Positions 1 to 6,605 of a stretch of 11,835 nucleotides of DNA are shown here, in pieces. Every line of letters begins with the position of its first letter. Position 1 is the first letter of the stretch. Source of the DNA: an uncultured Collinsella sp. GTDB lineage: Bacteria > Actinomycetota > Coriobacteriia > Coriobacteriales > Coriobacteriaceae. The stretch lies in assembly GCA_900547655.1 (NCBI GenBank), contig URHQ01000065.1, positions 1 through 11,835 on the forward strand, given 5' to 3'. The notes below the pieces were generated by a model. That model was not told the DNA's origin, ran no database searches, and saw nothing but the letters and a program-made list of their open reading frames with translations. Both the position numbers and the translations under genes were made by a program.

Positions 1-53
1 CGATTCTAGGCGATGGCCCTCCCTTGCTTCTTACACCACGACTGTGCGCGCTA

Positions 54-107
54 CCCGCTACCGCGAGGGTAACGGGCTTCTCGTTTCAAATGGTGCCCCC
101 AGCGGGA
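54..107 (-). repeat. Partial second copy of tRNA-Glu 3' end plus terminator hairpin
   Basis: This 54-bp stretch aligns without gaps to 242-295, which holds the terminator stem and 3' end of the intact tRNA-Glu. By eye 43 of 54 positions are identical. Both copies have a C-C-C-G / C-G-G-G stem, a C-A mismatch and a TACC/GGTA stem, then CTTCTC, seven variable bases, and an identical 17-bp block (91-107 here, 279-295 in the intact gene) that is the tRNA acceptor/T-stem end with CCA. Here the rest of the tRNA body is absent, and the hairpin (54-76) is not followed by a T run on the minus strand. It is either the remnant of a tandem tRNA-Glu gene or a recombination scar at a tRNA 3' end. Confidence 0.7.
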
Positions 108-235
108 TGTCCGCGTGCGGCTGGCGCCGCCCGCTTCCGCTGCGTCGCTTCGCTCCTTGCGTGCTGCGCTGGAAAACGCTTCGCGTTTCCTCAGCTCCGC
201 ACCCTGTCGGGTTCGAATCCCGGCGCATGGGTAGC
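108..235. other. Gene-free spacer with hairpins and an isolated T-arm-like fold
   Basis: No credible coding region is seen. At 171-190 there is a hairpin, GGAAACGC paired with GCGTTTCC, with one bulged A and a 3-nt loop. At 206-224 the plus strand folds like a tRNA T-arm: a 5-bp stem (one G-T pair) around the loop TTCGAAT, with one extra flanking pair. I could not build an acceptor stem, D-arm or anticodon arm around it, and no CCA follows, so I do not call a tRNA. CGCTTCGC-type words recur around 145-185. This may be tRNA-derived debris or a genome-specific repeat. Confidence 0.4.
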
Positions 236-267
236 AAAAAGCCCGCTACCGAATTGGTAACGGGCTT
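236..267 (-). terminator. Intrinsic terminator of tRNA-Glu
   Basis: Read on the minus strand, AAGCCCG and TACC stems pair with GGTA and CGGGCTT around a 5-nt loop, with one mismatch. The stem runs into TTTTT (plus-strand A run 236-240). It begins 12 bp past the CCA end of tRNA-Glu, the expected place for a tRNA transcript terminator. Confidence 0.8.
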
Positions 268-278
268 CTCAGATTCTG

Positions 279-355
279 TGGTGCCCCCAGCGGGATTCGA
301 ACCCGCGATATCCACCTTGAAAGGGTGGCGTCCTTGGCCGCTAGACGATGGGGAC
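279..355 (-). tRNA. tRNA-Glu (anticodon UUC)
   Basis: The minus strand folds into a full cloverleaf of 77 nt including an encoded CCA (279-281). The acceptor stem GTCCCCA pairs with TGGGGGC, including one G-T pair. The anticodon stem CCACC/GGTGG (plus 312-316 and 324-328) closes the loop CTTTCAA with anticodon TTC (plus 319-321). The T-arm is GCGGG-TTCGAAT-CCCGC. The sequence closely resembles known bacterial tRNA-Glu genes, including the GTCCCC 5' end and CGTCTAG D-arm. It lies downstream of the murT-gatD terminator on the same strand and has its own promoter and terminator, so it is probably a separate transcription unit. Besides decoding glutamate codons, tRNA-Glu can supply glutamyl-tRNA for tetrapyrrole synthesis in many bacteria; nothing here tests that role. 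Confidence 0.97.
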
Positions 356-365
356 AGCGGGAAAG

Positions 366-374
366 AGTATAGCA
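366..374 (-). promoter_or_regulatory. Extended -10 promoter of tRNA-Glu
   Basis: The minus strand reads TGCTATACT, a TG-extended -10 element with hexamer TATACT (366-371), ending 10 bp upstream of the mature tRNA 5' end at 355. No good -35 element is seen 16-18 bp further upstream, as is common for extended -10 promoters. A tract of six T on the plus strand follows nearby. Confidence 0.6.
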
Positions 375-411
375 GACTTTTTTGCCGGCGCGTATATCGT
401 TGGCAAACTGG

Positions 412-446
412 AAAACCACCACAAAGGTGCCTGTTCCCTTTGTGGT
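412..446 (-). terminator. Intrinsic terminator of the murT-gatD operon
   Basis: On the minus strand, a perfect 10-bp stem (ACCACAAAGG with CCTTTGTGGT, plus 418-427 and 437-446) encloses a 9-nt loop and is followed by GG and four T. The stem begins 9 bp past the stop codon of the MurT-GatD gene and lies ahead of the tRNA-Glu promoter. Confidence 0.75.
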
Positions 447-455
447 TGTGAGGTG

Positions 456-2633
456 CTAGGGGAGGAGCTTCATGGCGGCGTCGTGGGCGGCGTGCTCGTA
501 GGTGTCGTCGAGGGGCTTGAGCGGAAGCAGAGCGTTGGCCTGCGCATCGCCGCGGCGCTCGAGGGCATGGGCGATCAGCCAGTCGGCGAGCTCGGGGTTC
601 TTGGGCAGTGCCGGTCCGTGTAGGTACGTGCCGATGACGCCCTTGTAGATCAGGCCCTCAAAGCCATCGTCGCCGTTGTTGCCGGTGCCAGTGACGACGG
701 ACGTTCCGAGCGGCGTGGCATCGGCGTCCAAAAGCGTGCGGCCGCCATGGTTCTCGAATCCCACAAAGGGCTCAGGTGCCAGGTCGGTTTTGACGGCTAC
801 GTTGCCGATCAGGCGATCGGAGCCACGTACGGTTTCGGCGGCAATGACGCCCAGGCCCTCAATGCGATCGTCGCCCATGTAGTACGAACGGCCGAGCAGC
901 TGATAGCTGCCACAGATGGCAAGCAGCGAGCCGCCATCCTCAACATAGGCCGCGACCTTGTCTTTTTGAGCGAGCAGCTCGTGTGCCACGGCCAGTTGGT
1001 CGCGGTCGGAGCCGCCGCCCATCATGACGATGTCGGCGTCGGTGAGATTGAGCGAATCGCCCATGCGGACCTCGTCCACGCGAACGGGGATGCCGCGCCA
1101 GGCGCAGCGACGCTCGAGGGCGATAACGTTGCCGCCGTCGCCGTAGAGGTTGAGGGCATCGGGGTACAGGTAGACGATGCGCAGCGGGCGCGAAAGCTCG
1201 ACTGGCGCGATGCCGACAGGAAGAGCGCTGCCGTCGGCACGGGCTACGGCGCGCCCGGCAACAGCGTCGGCGGCAGCGCCTTTCAGCCCGTCGAGCTCCT
1301 TGACCAGCGGCGGGAAGGCCGTGTAGTTGGCGACGGCGTAGAAGGTGTCATTGGCGGCCTCGTCTGCCACGGCGCCAATTGCCTGCGCGACGTCCGAGAT
1401 AATCGCGGCATCGATGCCGGCGTACTTGAGACGCACCTGCATGTCGTGCGCGCGCGTGCCTCCGGCAAAGGCGACAAGACCCGGCGTGTCGGCGATGCGC
1501 TCGAAGTCGACGTCGTAGATCCACGATACATCGTGTCCGTCGGCGTCGTTGTCGTTGAGGAAGAAAGCGCAGAGTCTGCCGCCCGCCGTCTTAATGGACT
1601 GGATCTGTCGATCGAAGCCTACGGGATTCTTAGCCAGGTTGGCCTCGACGGTGCGGCCGGCGATATCCCAGCGCCCCATACGACCACCGGCGGGCACATA
1701 GGCATCGAGCGTGGGCTGCAGAAACGCCGTATCCACGCCCAACTCGTGCGCGGCAAAGAAGGCGGCGGCAACGTTGTAGACCATGTACAGGCCGTTGTAG
1801 CGTGTGGCGATGTGTGCGGCAGCCGCGTCGGGCGCAGATCCAAAGACCAGGTCAAAGCCGTAGCCGTCGCAGCCGAGCTCCACGCCCGTCACACGGCGGA
1901 CCAGTGCGGGGCGTGCCCAACCGCACGAGGGGCAATGGTAGGCGCCGAGTTGACCATACTGCACATAGTCGTACTCCAACGGAGCGTTGCACTGCGAGCA
2001 AAAGCGCGAGTCGCTAATACGGTCGGACTCGGTGTCGGTGGCGCCGTCGATGCCAAAGGCAATACTCGCATTGGGAACGCGCGCGGCAATCGAGGCGCAC
2101 AGCGGGTCGTCGGCGTTGTAGATGAGCGTCGTTGCCGGCGAAAGCTCCAACGCGTGGGCGATGACCTCCTGGGTGTGATCGATCTCGCCATAGCGATCTA
2201 GCTGGTCGCGGAACAGGTTGAGCAGCACGAAGTACGTCGGCTTGAGCTTGGGCAGGACGCGCACGGTGTAGAGCTCATCGCATTCAAAAACGCCCACGCG
2301 CTTGCCGCCGCCGGCTCGCTTGAGGCCACTGCGGGCCTCGAGCAGAGCACCCACCACACCGGGCTCCATATTGTTGCCGGCACGGTTGCACACCACGGTA
2401 GCGCCGCTGGCGGCAACGGCGTCGGCGATGAGGTTGGAGGTGGTGGTCTTGCCATTAGTACCGGTGATCACCACGCTGCGGTCGACAAGGCCAGCGAGGT
2501 CGCTCAGCAGCTCGGGGTCGATCTTCATGGCGATGCGGCCGGGGAGTACGCCGCCCTGGCGCTTAAGGACGGAGCGCAGCCCCCAACGGGCGATATCGCT
2601 CGAGGTGCAGGCAAGAGATGAGCGGAGGTTCAT
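456..2633 (-). CDS. murT-gatD: Fused lipid II isoglutaminyl synthase MurT-GatD
   Basis: The MurT-GatD complex amidates the alpha-carboxylate of D-Glu in lipid II, giving D-isoglutamine, with glutamine as nitrogen donor and ATP, on the cytoplasmic side. Here both subunits lie in one 725-residue chain. Residues 1-450 are MurT: a family-type N-terminus, P-loop GTNGKTTT (58-65), YNADDP (172-177), a zinc ribbon with C212/C215 and C234/C237, and a DUF1727-like C-terminal part with DVSW (368-371). Residues 451-482 form an Ala/Gly-rich linker. Residues 483-700 are GatD, a class I glutamine amidotransferase, with nucleophile C574 in AICGSYQ and catalytic H672 in TYLHGP. In Staphylococcus and Streptococcus these are two separate polypeptides. 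An Asp near 361-373 probably completes the Cys-His triad, by analogy with pneumococcal MurT. The start has AGGAA 9 nt upstream. It is the last gene of a three-gene operon, 45 bp after the preceding stop. Confidence 0.93.
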   Translation of the reverse strand: MNLRSSLACTSSDIARWGLRSVLKRQGGVLPGRIAMKIDPELLSDLAGLVDRSVVITGTNGKTTTSNLIADAVAASGATVVCNRAGNNMEPGVVGALLEARSGLKRAGGGKRVGVFECDELYTVRVLPKLKPTYFVLLNLFRDQLDRYGEIDHTQEVIAHALELSPATTLIYNADDPLCASIAARVPNASIAFGIDGATDTESDRISDSRFCSQCNAPLEYDYVQYGQLGAYHCPSCGWARPALVRRVTGVELGCDGYGFDLVFGSAPDAAAAHIATRYNGLYMVYNVAAAFFAAHELGVDTAFLQPTLDAYVPAGGRMGRWDIAGRTVEANLAKNPVGFDRQIQSIKTAGGRLCAFFLNDNDADGHDVSWIYDVDFERIADTPGLVAFAGGTRAHDMQVRLKYAGIDAAIISDVAQAIGAVADEAANDTFYAVANYTAFPPLVKELDGLKGAAADAVAGRAVARADGSALPVGIAPVELSRPLRIVYLYPDALNLYGDGGNVIALERRCAWRGIPVRVDEVRMGDSLNLTDADIVMMGGGSDRDQLAVAHELLAQKDKVAAYVEDGGSLLAICGSYQLLGRSYYMGDDRIEGLGVIAAETVRGSDRLIGNVAVKTDLAPEPFVGFENHGGRTLLDADATPLGTSVVTGTGNNGDDGFEGLIYKGVIGTYLHGPALPKNPELADWLIAHALERRGDAQANALLPLKPLDDTYEHAAHDAAMKLLP

Positions 2634-2678
2634 GAAACCGTTCCTAACGTAAACGACATGGTCGGGTCGAGTGCGTCA

Positions 2679-3722
2679 CTAAAAATCGTAGCGGCGCGCA
2701 AATTCCTGGGCAAGCTGCGACACGTCTTCGCAGGCATTGGCCCAAGGGGCAAAGTCGGGAGTGTCCGAGATAATACCGTCCGCTTCCCAAACGGCCTGGT
2801 GCGAAAGATCCCAGGGATCGTGTGGCTCGGGCCGGCAGGGAAGGTACGGTGTCTGGTACATGGGGTTCAGTAAGAAGAACGCACCGCCCTCGCAACGGTT
2901 GGCAAACTCACGCAGCGCGCGTGTCGCCGGGCGCATCTTGTTTGTTTTGAACAGCAGAATCGTGCGGGCGAGCAGATACCAAGGAGAGTTCTCGAGCGCG
3001 TCAGCCCCGATCTCTTCCTCGAGCTGGTGGGCCAGGGCAAAAAAGCCGTCCTGGTCTTCCAGGCGAGCGAGGGCGAGCAACACGGTGCCTGCGGCTCGGG
3101 TGGGGTAGCCTTCCGCCTTAAGGACGCGGCGGGCGTAGTTGGCGGCAGCACGGTAGCGGGCGCTCGCCATGCACAGCTGCGAGATGGCCTCGAGTGTGTG
3201 AAGCCACCCGATAAGAGCCGGCTCGCTCACGGTAAGGTCTGCTGCGGTGACACCATCGGCCAAAACATTATTGGCCCAGTAGTGCGGGGCTTCCATGTCG
3301 AACCCGGGCACACTTTGCTGCAGGTAATCGGCCGTGGTCGCCTCGAGCTTCATCAGGTCGCCCAGGCAGGCGTCAACGGGCGTGTCGGCCAGGATGATGG
3401 CGAGCAGCTGGGCATCGAGGACATACGCATCGACGCGGACAATCTTGAGCAGCTCGTCTCGCATGTCGTCGAACAGGCGATTGCGCGTCTGCTCGAACTC
3501 CTCGTCGCTGCCCATGTCCTCGATCCGATGGAGCTCGTCGAGCAGGTGGCGGTGGACGCCGGCATAGGACAACAGCGCCTGGGCATGCTCGGTCTGCGCA
3601 TACTTTTGGGGATTCGCGCTAATGTCGTTATGGACAAGCTCGCGTGCTGCATCGGTGAGCTCGGGGTGCGACGCCAGATAGGTGCGCTCCAGGTAGGCGG
3701 GGATGTAGACGCTCGGATCCAT
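2679..3722 (-). CDS. TPR/ST7-like helical repeat protein, unknown function (second of pair)
   Basis: This is a 347-residue, mostly alpha-helical soluble protein. I see no signal peptide, membrane segment or catalytic motif. The region around residues 175-240 (RYRAAANYARRVLKAEG, then LALARLEDQ) has the spacing of tetratricopeptide helices. It corresponds to a similar stretch in the upstream gene (RYRMSLEAANRSLDFAPND, then LAMAKLE), so the two look like diverged paralogues. The final 60 residues are rich in Pro, Trp and acidic residues and lack repeats. Its ATG overlaps the upstream stop by one base (TAATG at 3720-3724), which implies translational coupling. It sits between its paralogue and murT-gatD in one operon. 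A scaffold or adaptor role would fit the fold, but no function is shown. Confidence 0.85.
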   Translation of the reverse strand: MDPSVYIPAYLERTYLASHPELTDAARELVHNDISANPQKYAQTEHAQALLSYAGVHRHLLDELHRIEDMGSDEEFEQTRNRLFDDMRDELLKIVRVDAYVLDAQLLAIILADTPVDACLGDLMKLEATTADYLQQSVPGFDMEAPHYWANNVLADGVTAADLTVSEPALIGWLHTLEAISQLCMASARYRAAANYARRVLKAEGYPTRAAGTVLLALARLEDQDGFFALAHQLEEEIGADALENSPWYLLARTILLFKTNKMRPATRALREFANRCEGGAFFLLNPMYQTPYLPCRPEPHDPWDLSHQAVWEADGIISDTPDFAPWANACEDVSQLAQEFARRYDF

Positions 3723-4798
3723 TAGAGGTCCCCTCCCTTAAATGGAAGCCCCTGCTCGGCCGCGCGCAGGATTCGTTCGTCGATCTGGGAGCGCACGATG
3801 TCGTTGGTGGCGACCCAGGCGGCAAAGCTGGCGTTGTCGGGGGCGCCCAGGCCCTCCTGCAGTACCGGCGTCGCCTCGGACAGCGCAAGTACAAGCTCGT
3901 CGGTGGAGCCCACACCCACGTTGACGCGGGCATAGACGCCATCGGGAAACTCGGTTTGGAAGTAGAGTGCCTCGGCTGCGTGCGGACACGAGCGCGCAAG
4001 GATGCGCAAGTAGTGCTCGGCACCCTCGTAGTCCAGTTCGCGCCAGGCTGCGCTCATCAGTGCGATGAGCGTCCACGGGTCCAAGTCGCGCTCCGCATCT
4101 TTGGGGCGGCGGCGCAGCGGGGTATTCGCGAGGTACGGCACGGAGTGTGCGGAGCGAAAGCGCTTGAGCTCCTCGGCGGGGTATTCGAGCTTTGCCATGG
4201 CGAGCATCGCGGTGTGGCGGACACCAGCGGGGTCGTTGGGCGCAAAGTCCAAGCTGCGGTTTGCGGCTTCGAGCGACATGCGGTAGCGGCCGCTAATGAG
4301 GGCGCGCGACGCAAGGGCGGCAAGCCAGCGCAGGTAGGGACGGCGGGTCAGGTCGCCTGCGGCCTCACGCTCGTAGGGGTCTTGCGCCGAGGCGATCTTG
4401 AGCGCCAGGTCGTGCTCGACCTCATCGCACTTGGACACCAGGTACTGTACGTATTCCTCGTTGGATTCGGCGGTGAGTGCCGTCAGCATGCGCTGAGCGT
4501 CCCAGTTGGCCGGATCGAGTGCGGCGGCCTCGCGAAGCATGTTCTCGGCAGCGGCCTCTTCCTGCTCGGCCTGGGCATCGTCGGGGATAAAGGGAATGCG
4601 GTAGTCGACGGCCTCGACCACCTTGGCAATGAGGTGCCCGGCGCGGTCGCGGTCGTGCACGATGAGCGGTGCGGGGTCGCGGGTGAATTGTTCCATCAGA
4701 CGCTCTACGGCGGCAGCGTCGGTGAGCGGGATATTGTCGCGGCGCAAGGCCTCAAGAACGAGGCGATGGCAATCCTCTTGAATGGGATCGAATGCCAT
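3722..4798 (-). CDS. TPR/ST7-like helical repeat protein, unknown function (first of pair)
   Basis: This is a 358-residue acidic helical protein, first gene of the minus-strand operon. Residues about 80-110 contain a classic TPR-like segment ending in LDPANWDAQRMLTAL. Residues about 170-235 (YLRWLAALASRALISGRYRMS, followed by FAPNDPAGVRHTAMLAMAKL) match the pattern of bacterial ST7-like TPR proteins, whose motif is a helix followed by NPNDNQGVR. The segment is given here in two parts. No secretion signal, membrane helix or enzyme motif is seen. The start is well supported: AAAGGAGG (plus 4803-4810) sits 4 bases before the ATG. The gene overlaps the next one by one base (TAATG). Co-transcription with MurT-GatD may hint at a cell-envelope or housekeeping role, but this is only context. 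Confidence 0.87.
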   Translation of the reverse strand: MAFDPIQEDCHRLVLEALRRDNIPLTDAAAVERLMEQFTRDPAPLIVHDRDRAGHLIAKVVEAVDYRIPFIPDDAQAEQEEAAAENMLREAAALDPANWDAQRMLTALTAESNEEYVQYLVSKCDEVEHDLALKIASAQDPYEREAAGDLTRRPYLRWLAALASRALISGRYRMSLEAANRSLDFAPNDPAGVRHTAMLAMAKLEYPAEELKRFRSAHSVPYLANTPLRRRPKDAERDLDPWTLIALMSAAWRELDYEGAEHYLRILARSCPHAAEALYFQTEFPDGVYARVNVGVGSTDELVLALSEATPVLQEGLGAPDNASFAAWVATNDIVRSQIDERILRAAEQGLPFKGGDL

Positions 4799-5155
4799 GG
4801 GGCCTCCTTTGCTGCGGTTAGGGTTCAGATGTTTCTATATAAGGTTCTAGTTTACCCGCATGTGGCACACCGGGGGTGCCGCACTTGGACTTGCACCTTT
4901 GCACCACGAAGACGGATGTCGCACAAATGTCGGCACCTTGGACGACCGAGTGGTATCACGGTGCCGCAAACGGTCGATTTGTGGCGGCGAACGGTGCATA
5001 TTTTGGAGGGGCACCGTCCTGCCCGGGATATGTAGTCAACCTTGATAAAACGTTTGCCCAGCTTGGGAGTATGGATGCCGCACAAGGGTCTTCAGGGATA
5101 GAAAAAACGTTTCATCATTGGCGGCTTTAGGTGAATAACTGACCAACCAGAACGG

Positions 5156-5161
5156 TAAAAT
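5156..5161 (+). promoter_or_regulatory. Candidate -10 element for adh
   Basis: TAAAAT at 5156-5161 resembles a sigma-70 -10 box. The upstream -35 candidate (GTGAAT, 5131-5136) is poor, with a 19-bp spacer. If correct, the adh transcript has a leader of about 130 nt that contains the 5232-5258 hairpin. Confidence 0.3.
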
Positions 5162-5231
5162 AGTGTTTGTCTGAGCGTTGAGACGTTTAGACATCGCGCA
5201 TTGTCATCGCCGGCAACGCGCAAACCGGTCC

Positions 5232-5258
5232 TAACGGAGCCAATTGGGTGCTCCGTTA
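5232..5258 (+). promoter_or_regulatory. Leader hairpin upstream of adh
   Basis: A perfect 9-bp stem, TAACGGAGC (5232-5240) with GCTCCGTTA (5250-5258), closes a 9-nt loop 40 bp before the adh start. It is not followed by a T run, so it is not an intrinsic terminator. It may stabilise the mRNA, shield a 5' end, or be a protein-binding palindrome in DNA. Confidence 0.5.
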
Positions 5259-5298
5259 TATACGCAAGTCTAAGAGGGGCTTGTTTAGGAGGCACAGT

Positions 5299-6522
5299 AT
5301 GGGACGTTTTACCAATCCTCGCGATCTGTACTTTGGTGAGGGTGCTCGCCACGAGGTGAAGAACCTCAAGGGCAAGAAGGCCATCATCGTTTCTGGCGGC
5401 AGCTCTATGCGCCGCGGCGGGTTCCTGCAGGACGTTGAGGCCGACCTTAAGGAAGGCGGTTTCGAGGTCAAGCTGTTCGAGGGCGTCGAGTCCGACCCGT
5501 CCATCGAGACGGTCATGAAGGGCGCCGAGGCCATGCGCGAGTTCGAGCCCGACTGGATTATCGCCATCGGTGGCGGCTCGCCCATCGATGCCGCTAAGGC
5601 CATGTGGGTCTTCTACGAGTATCCCGAGGAGTCCTTCGACAACATCATCCAGCCGTTCAGCTTCCCCGAGCTGCGTCAGAAGGCTCATTTCTGCGCCATC
5701 TCTTCTACCTCCGGCACCGCTACCGAGGTCACCGCGTTCTCCGTCATTACCGACTACGCCAAGGGCATCAAGTACCCGCTGGCCGACTTCAACATCACCC
5801 CTGATGTCGCCATCGTCGACCCCGAGCTCACCTACACCATGCCCGCCAAGCTGTGCGCTCACACCGGCATGGATGCTCTGACCCACTGCATGGAGGCCTA
5901 CGTTTCCACCTGCGCCTCTATGTTCACCGACGCCAACGCCCTGCACGGCATCCGCGAGATCGTCGAGTGGCTGCCCAAGTCCTATGCTGGCGACCATGAG
6001 GCCCGTCAGCACATGCACGAGGCTCAGTGCATCGCCGGTATCGCCTTCTCCTCGGGCCTGCTCGGCATCGTTCACTCCATGGCTCACAAGACCGGTGCAG
6101 CCTTTGAGAACGGCCACATCATCCACGGTGCTGCTAACGCCATGTACCTGGGCAAGGTCATCCAGTGGAACTCCAAGGATCCCCGTGCTGCCGAGCGTTA
6201 CGCTTACGTGGCCAAGGAGATCCTGCACCTTCCCGGCGAGACCAACGAGGAGCTCATCGCTGCGCTCGTCCAGAAGATCCGCGACCTCAACGACCAGCTC
6301 AACATTCCGCAGTCCATCAAGGATTACGCGAATGGTGGCGTGAAGGTCGACGCCGAGAACCCGCAGATGGTTTCCGAGGAGGAGTTCCTCGCCAAGCTGC
6401 CCGAGATCGCCGCGAACGCCGAGCAGGACGCCTGCACGCCCGAGAACCCGCGTGAGACCAAGGCTGCCGACTTCGAGAAGATCCTCAAGGCCTGCTACTA
6501 CGACACCGACATCGATTTCTAA
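5299..6522 (+). CDS. Iron-containing alcohol dehydrogenase, AdhE C-terminal-like
   Basis: This 407-residue cytoplasmic enzyme would interconvert an aldehyde and an alcohol with NAD(P)H, probably in fermentation. Nucleotide-binding GGGSPIDAAK lies at 91-100. Metal ligands by family alignment are D192 and H196 (GMDALTHCMEAY), H259 (HSMAH, with H263 also kept) and H276 (HGAANA). The AGIAF...HSMAHK segment is closest to the alcohol dehydrogenase half of AdhE, but the aldehyde dehydrogenase half is absent, so this is a stand-alone enzyme such as a butanol- or propanediol-type dehydrogenase. Substrate cannot be set from sequence. The start at 5299 is chosen over an upstream in-frame ATG (5248) because AGGAGG (5287-5292) sits 6 bases before it and the family N-terminus begins there. 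Codon use is strongly biased (GAG, AAG, CTG, ATC), suggesting high expression. Confidence 0.93.
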   Translation: MGRFTNPRDLYFGEGARHEVKNLKGKKAIIVSGGSSMRRGGFLQDVEADLKEGGFEVKLFEGVESDPSIETVMKGAEAMREFEPDWIIAIGGGSPIDAAKAMWVFYEYPEESFDNIIQPFSFPELRQKAHFCAISSTSGTATEVTAFSVITDYAKGIKYPLADFNITPDVAIVDPELTYTMPAKLCAHTGMDALTHCMEAYVSTCASMFTDANALHGIREIVEWLPKSYAGDHEARQHMHEAQCIAGIAFSSGLLGIVHSMAHKTGAAFENGHIIHGAANAMYLGKVIQWNSKDPRAAERYAYVAKEILHLPGETNEELIAALVQKIRDLNDQLNIPQSIKDYANGGVKVDAENPQMVSEEEFLAKLPEIAANAEQDACTPENPRETKAADFEKILKACYYDTDIDF

Positions 6523-6543
6523 TCGACTCTTGTTATCGTAACG

Positions 6544-6584
6544 AGGGGCTCCGCACGTATCCGTACGGAGCCCCTTTCTTTTTT
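6544..6584 (+). terminator. Strong intrinsic terminator after adh
   Basis: A perfect 10-bp stem AGGGGCTCCG (6544-6553) with CGGAGCCCCT (6566-6575), extended inside by an ACG/CGT stem, is followed by a T-rich run (TTTCTTTTTT). It starts 22 bp after the adh stop. The T run ends only about 20 bp before the gldA start codon. Confidence 0.9.
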
Positions 6585-6605
6585 CTTTTAGAGAATGGGA
6601 TAGTT

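Larger units (their letters stand above)
4799..5298. promoter_or_regulatory. 500-bp divergent control region between TPR operon and adh
   Basis: No gene is credible here. On the minus side, TATATA (4836-4841) lies 37 bp before the TPR start and is a candidate -10 with no clear -35. The interior (4864-5015) is packed with GGTGCC/GGCACC words at 4875, 4932, 4960 and 5010, with a GGTGCA at 4993. Several form inverted pairs: GGCAC/GTGCC at 4864-4880; CGGCACC (4931) with GGTGCCG (4960); and ACGGTGC (4991) with GCACCGT (5011). Two perfect AAACGTTT palindromes occur at 5048-5055 and 5105-5112, 57 bp apart. These are possible operator sites for a fermentation-gene regulator; no known regulator is recognised. 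Confidence 0.5.

Noticed and set aside
206..224. A second tRNA gene on the plus strand
   Set aside because: Only the T-arm folds; there is no matching acceptor stem, D-arm, anticodon arm or CCA.
24..451. Several short open frames around the tRNA
   Set aside because: They run through tRNA-Glu, its terminator and its partial repeat, so they are translations of RNA-gene sequence (such as GSNPAGGT).
747..2201. A 484-codon open frame on the plus strand
   Set aside because: It lies entirely antisense to the well-supported MurT-GatD gene, has no recognisable domain, and its Val/Gly/Ala/Asp-rich composition is typical of the complement of a GC-rich gene.
4864..5112. CRISPR-like array
   Set aside because: The repeated words are only 6-8 bp, occur in both orientations, and have irregular spacing.
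5248..5298. Upstream in-frame ATG as adh start
   Set aside because: It falls inside the leader hairpin with no SD, and the added residues are basic and not family-like; 5299 has a perfect AGGAGG.
5092..6228. A 378-codon open frame on the minus strand
   Set aside because: It is antisense to the iron alcohol dehydrogenase, rich in Gly, Val and Asp, and has no homology signal.
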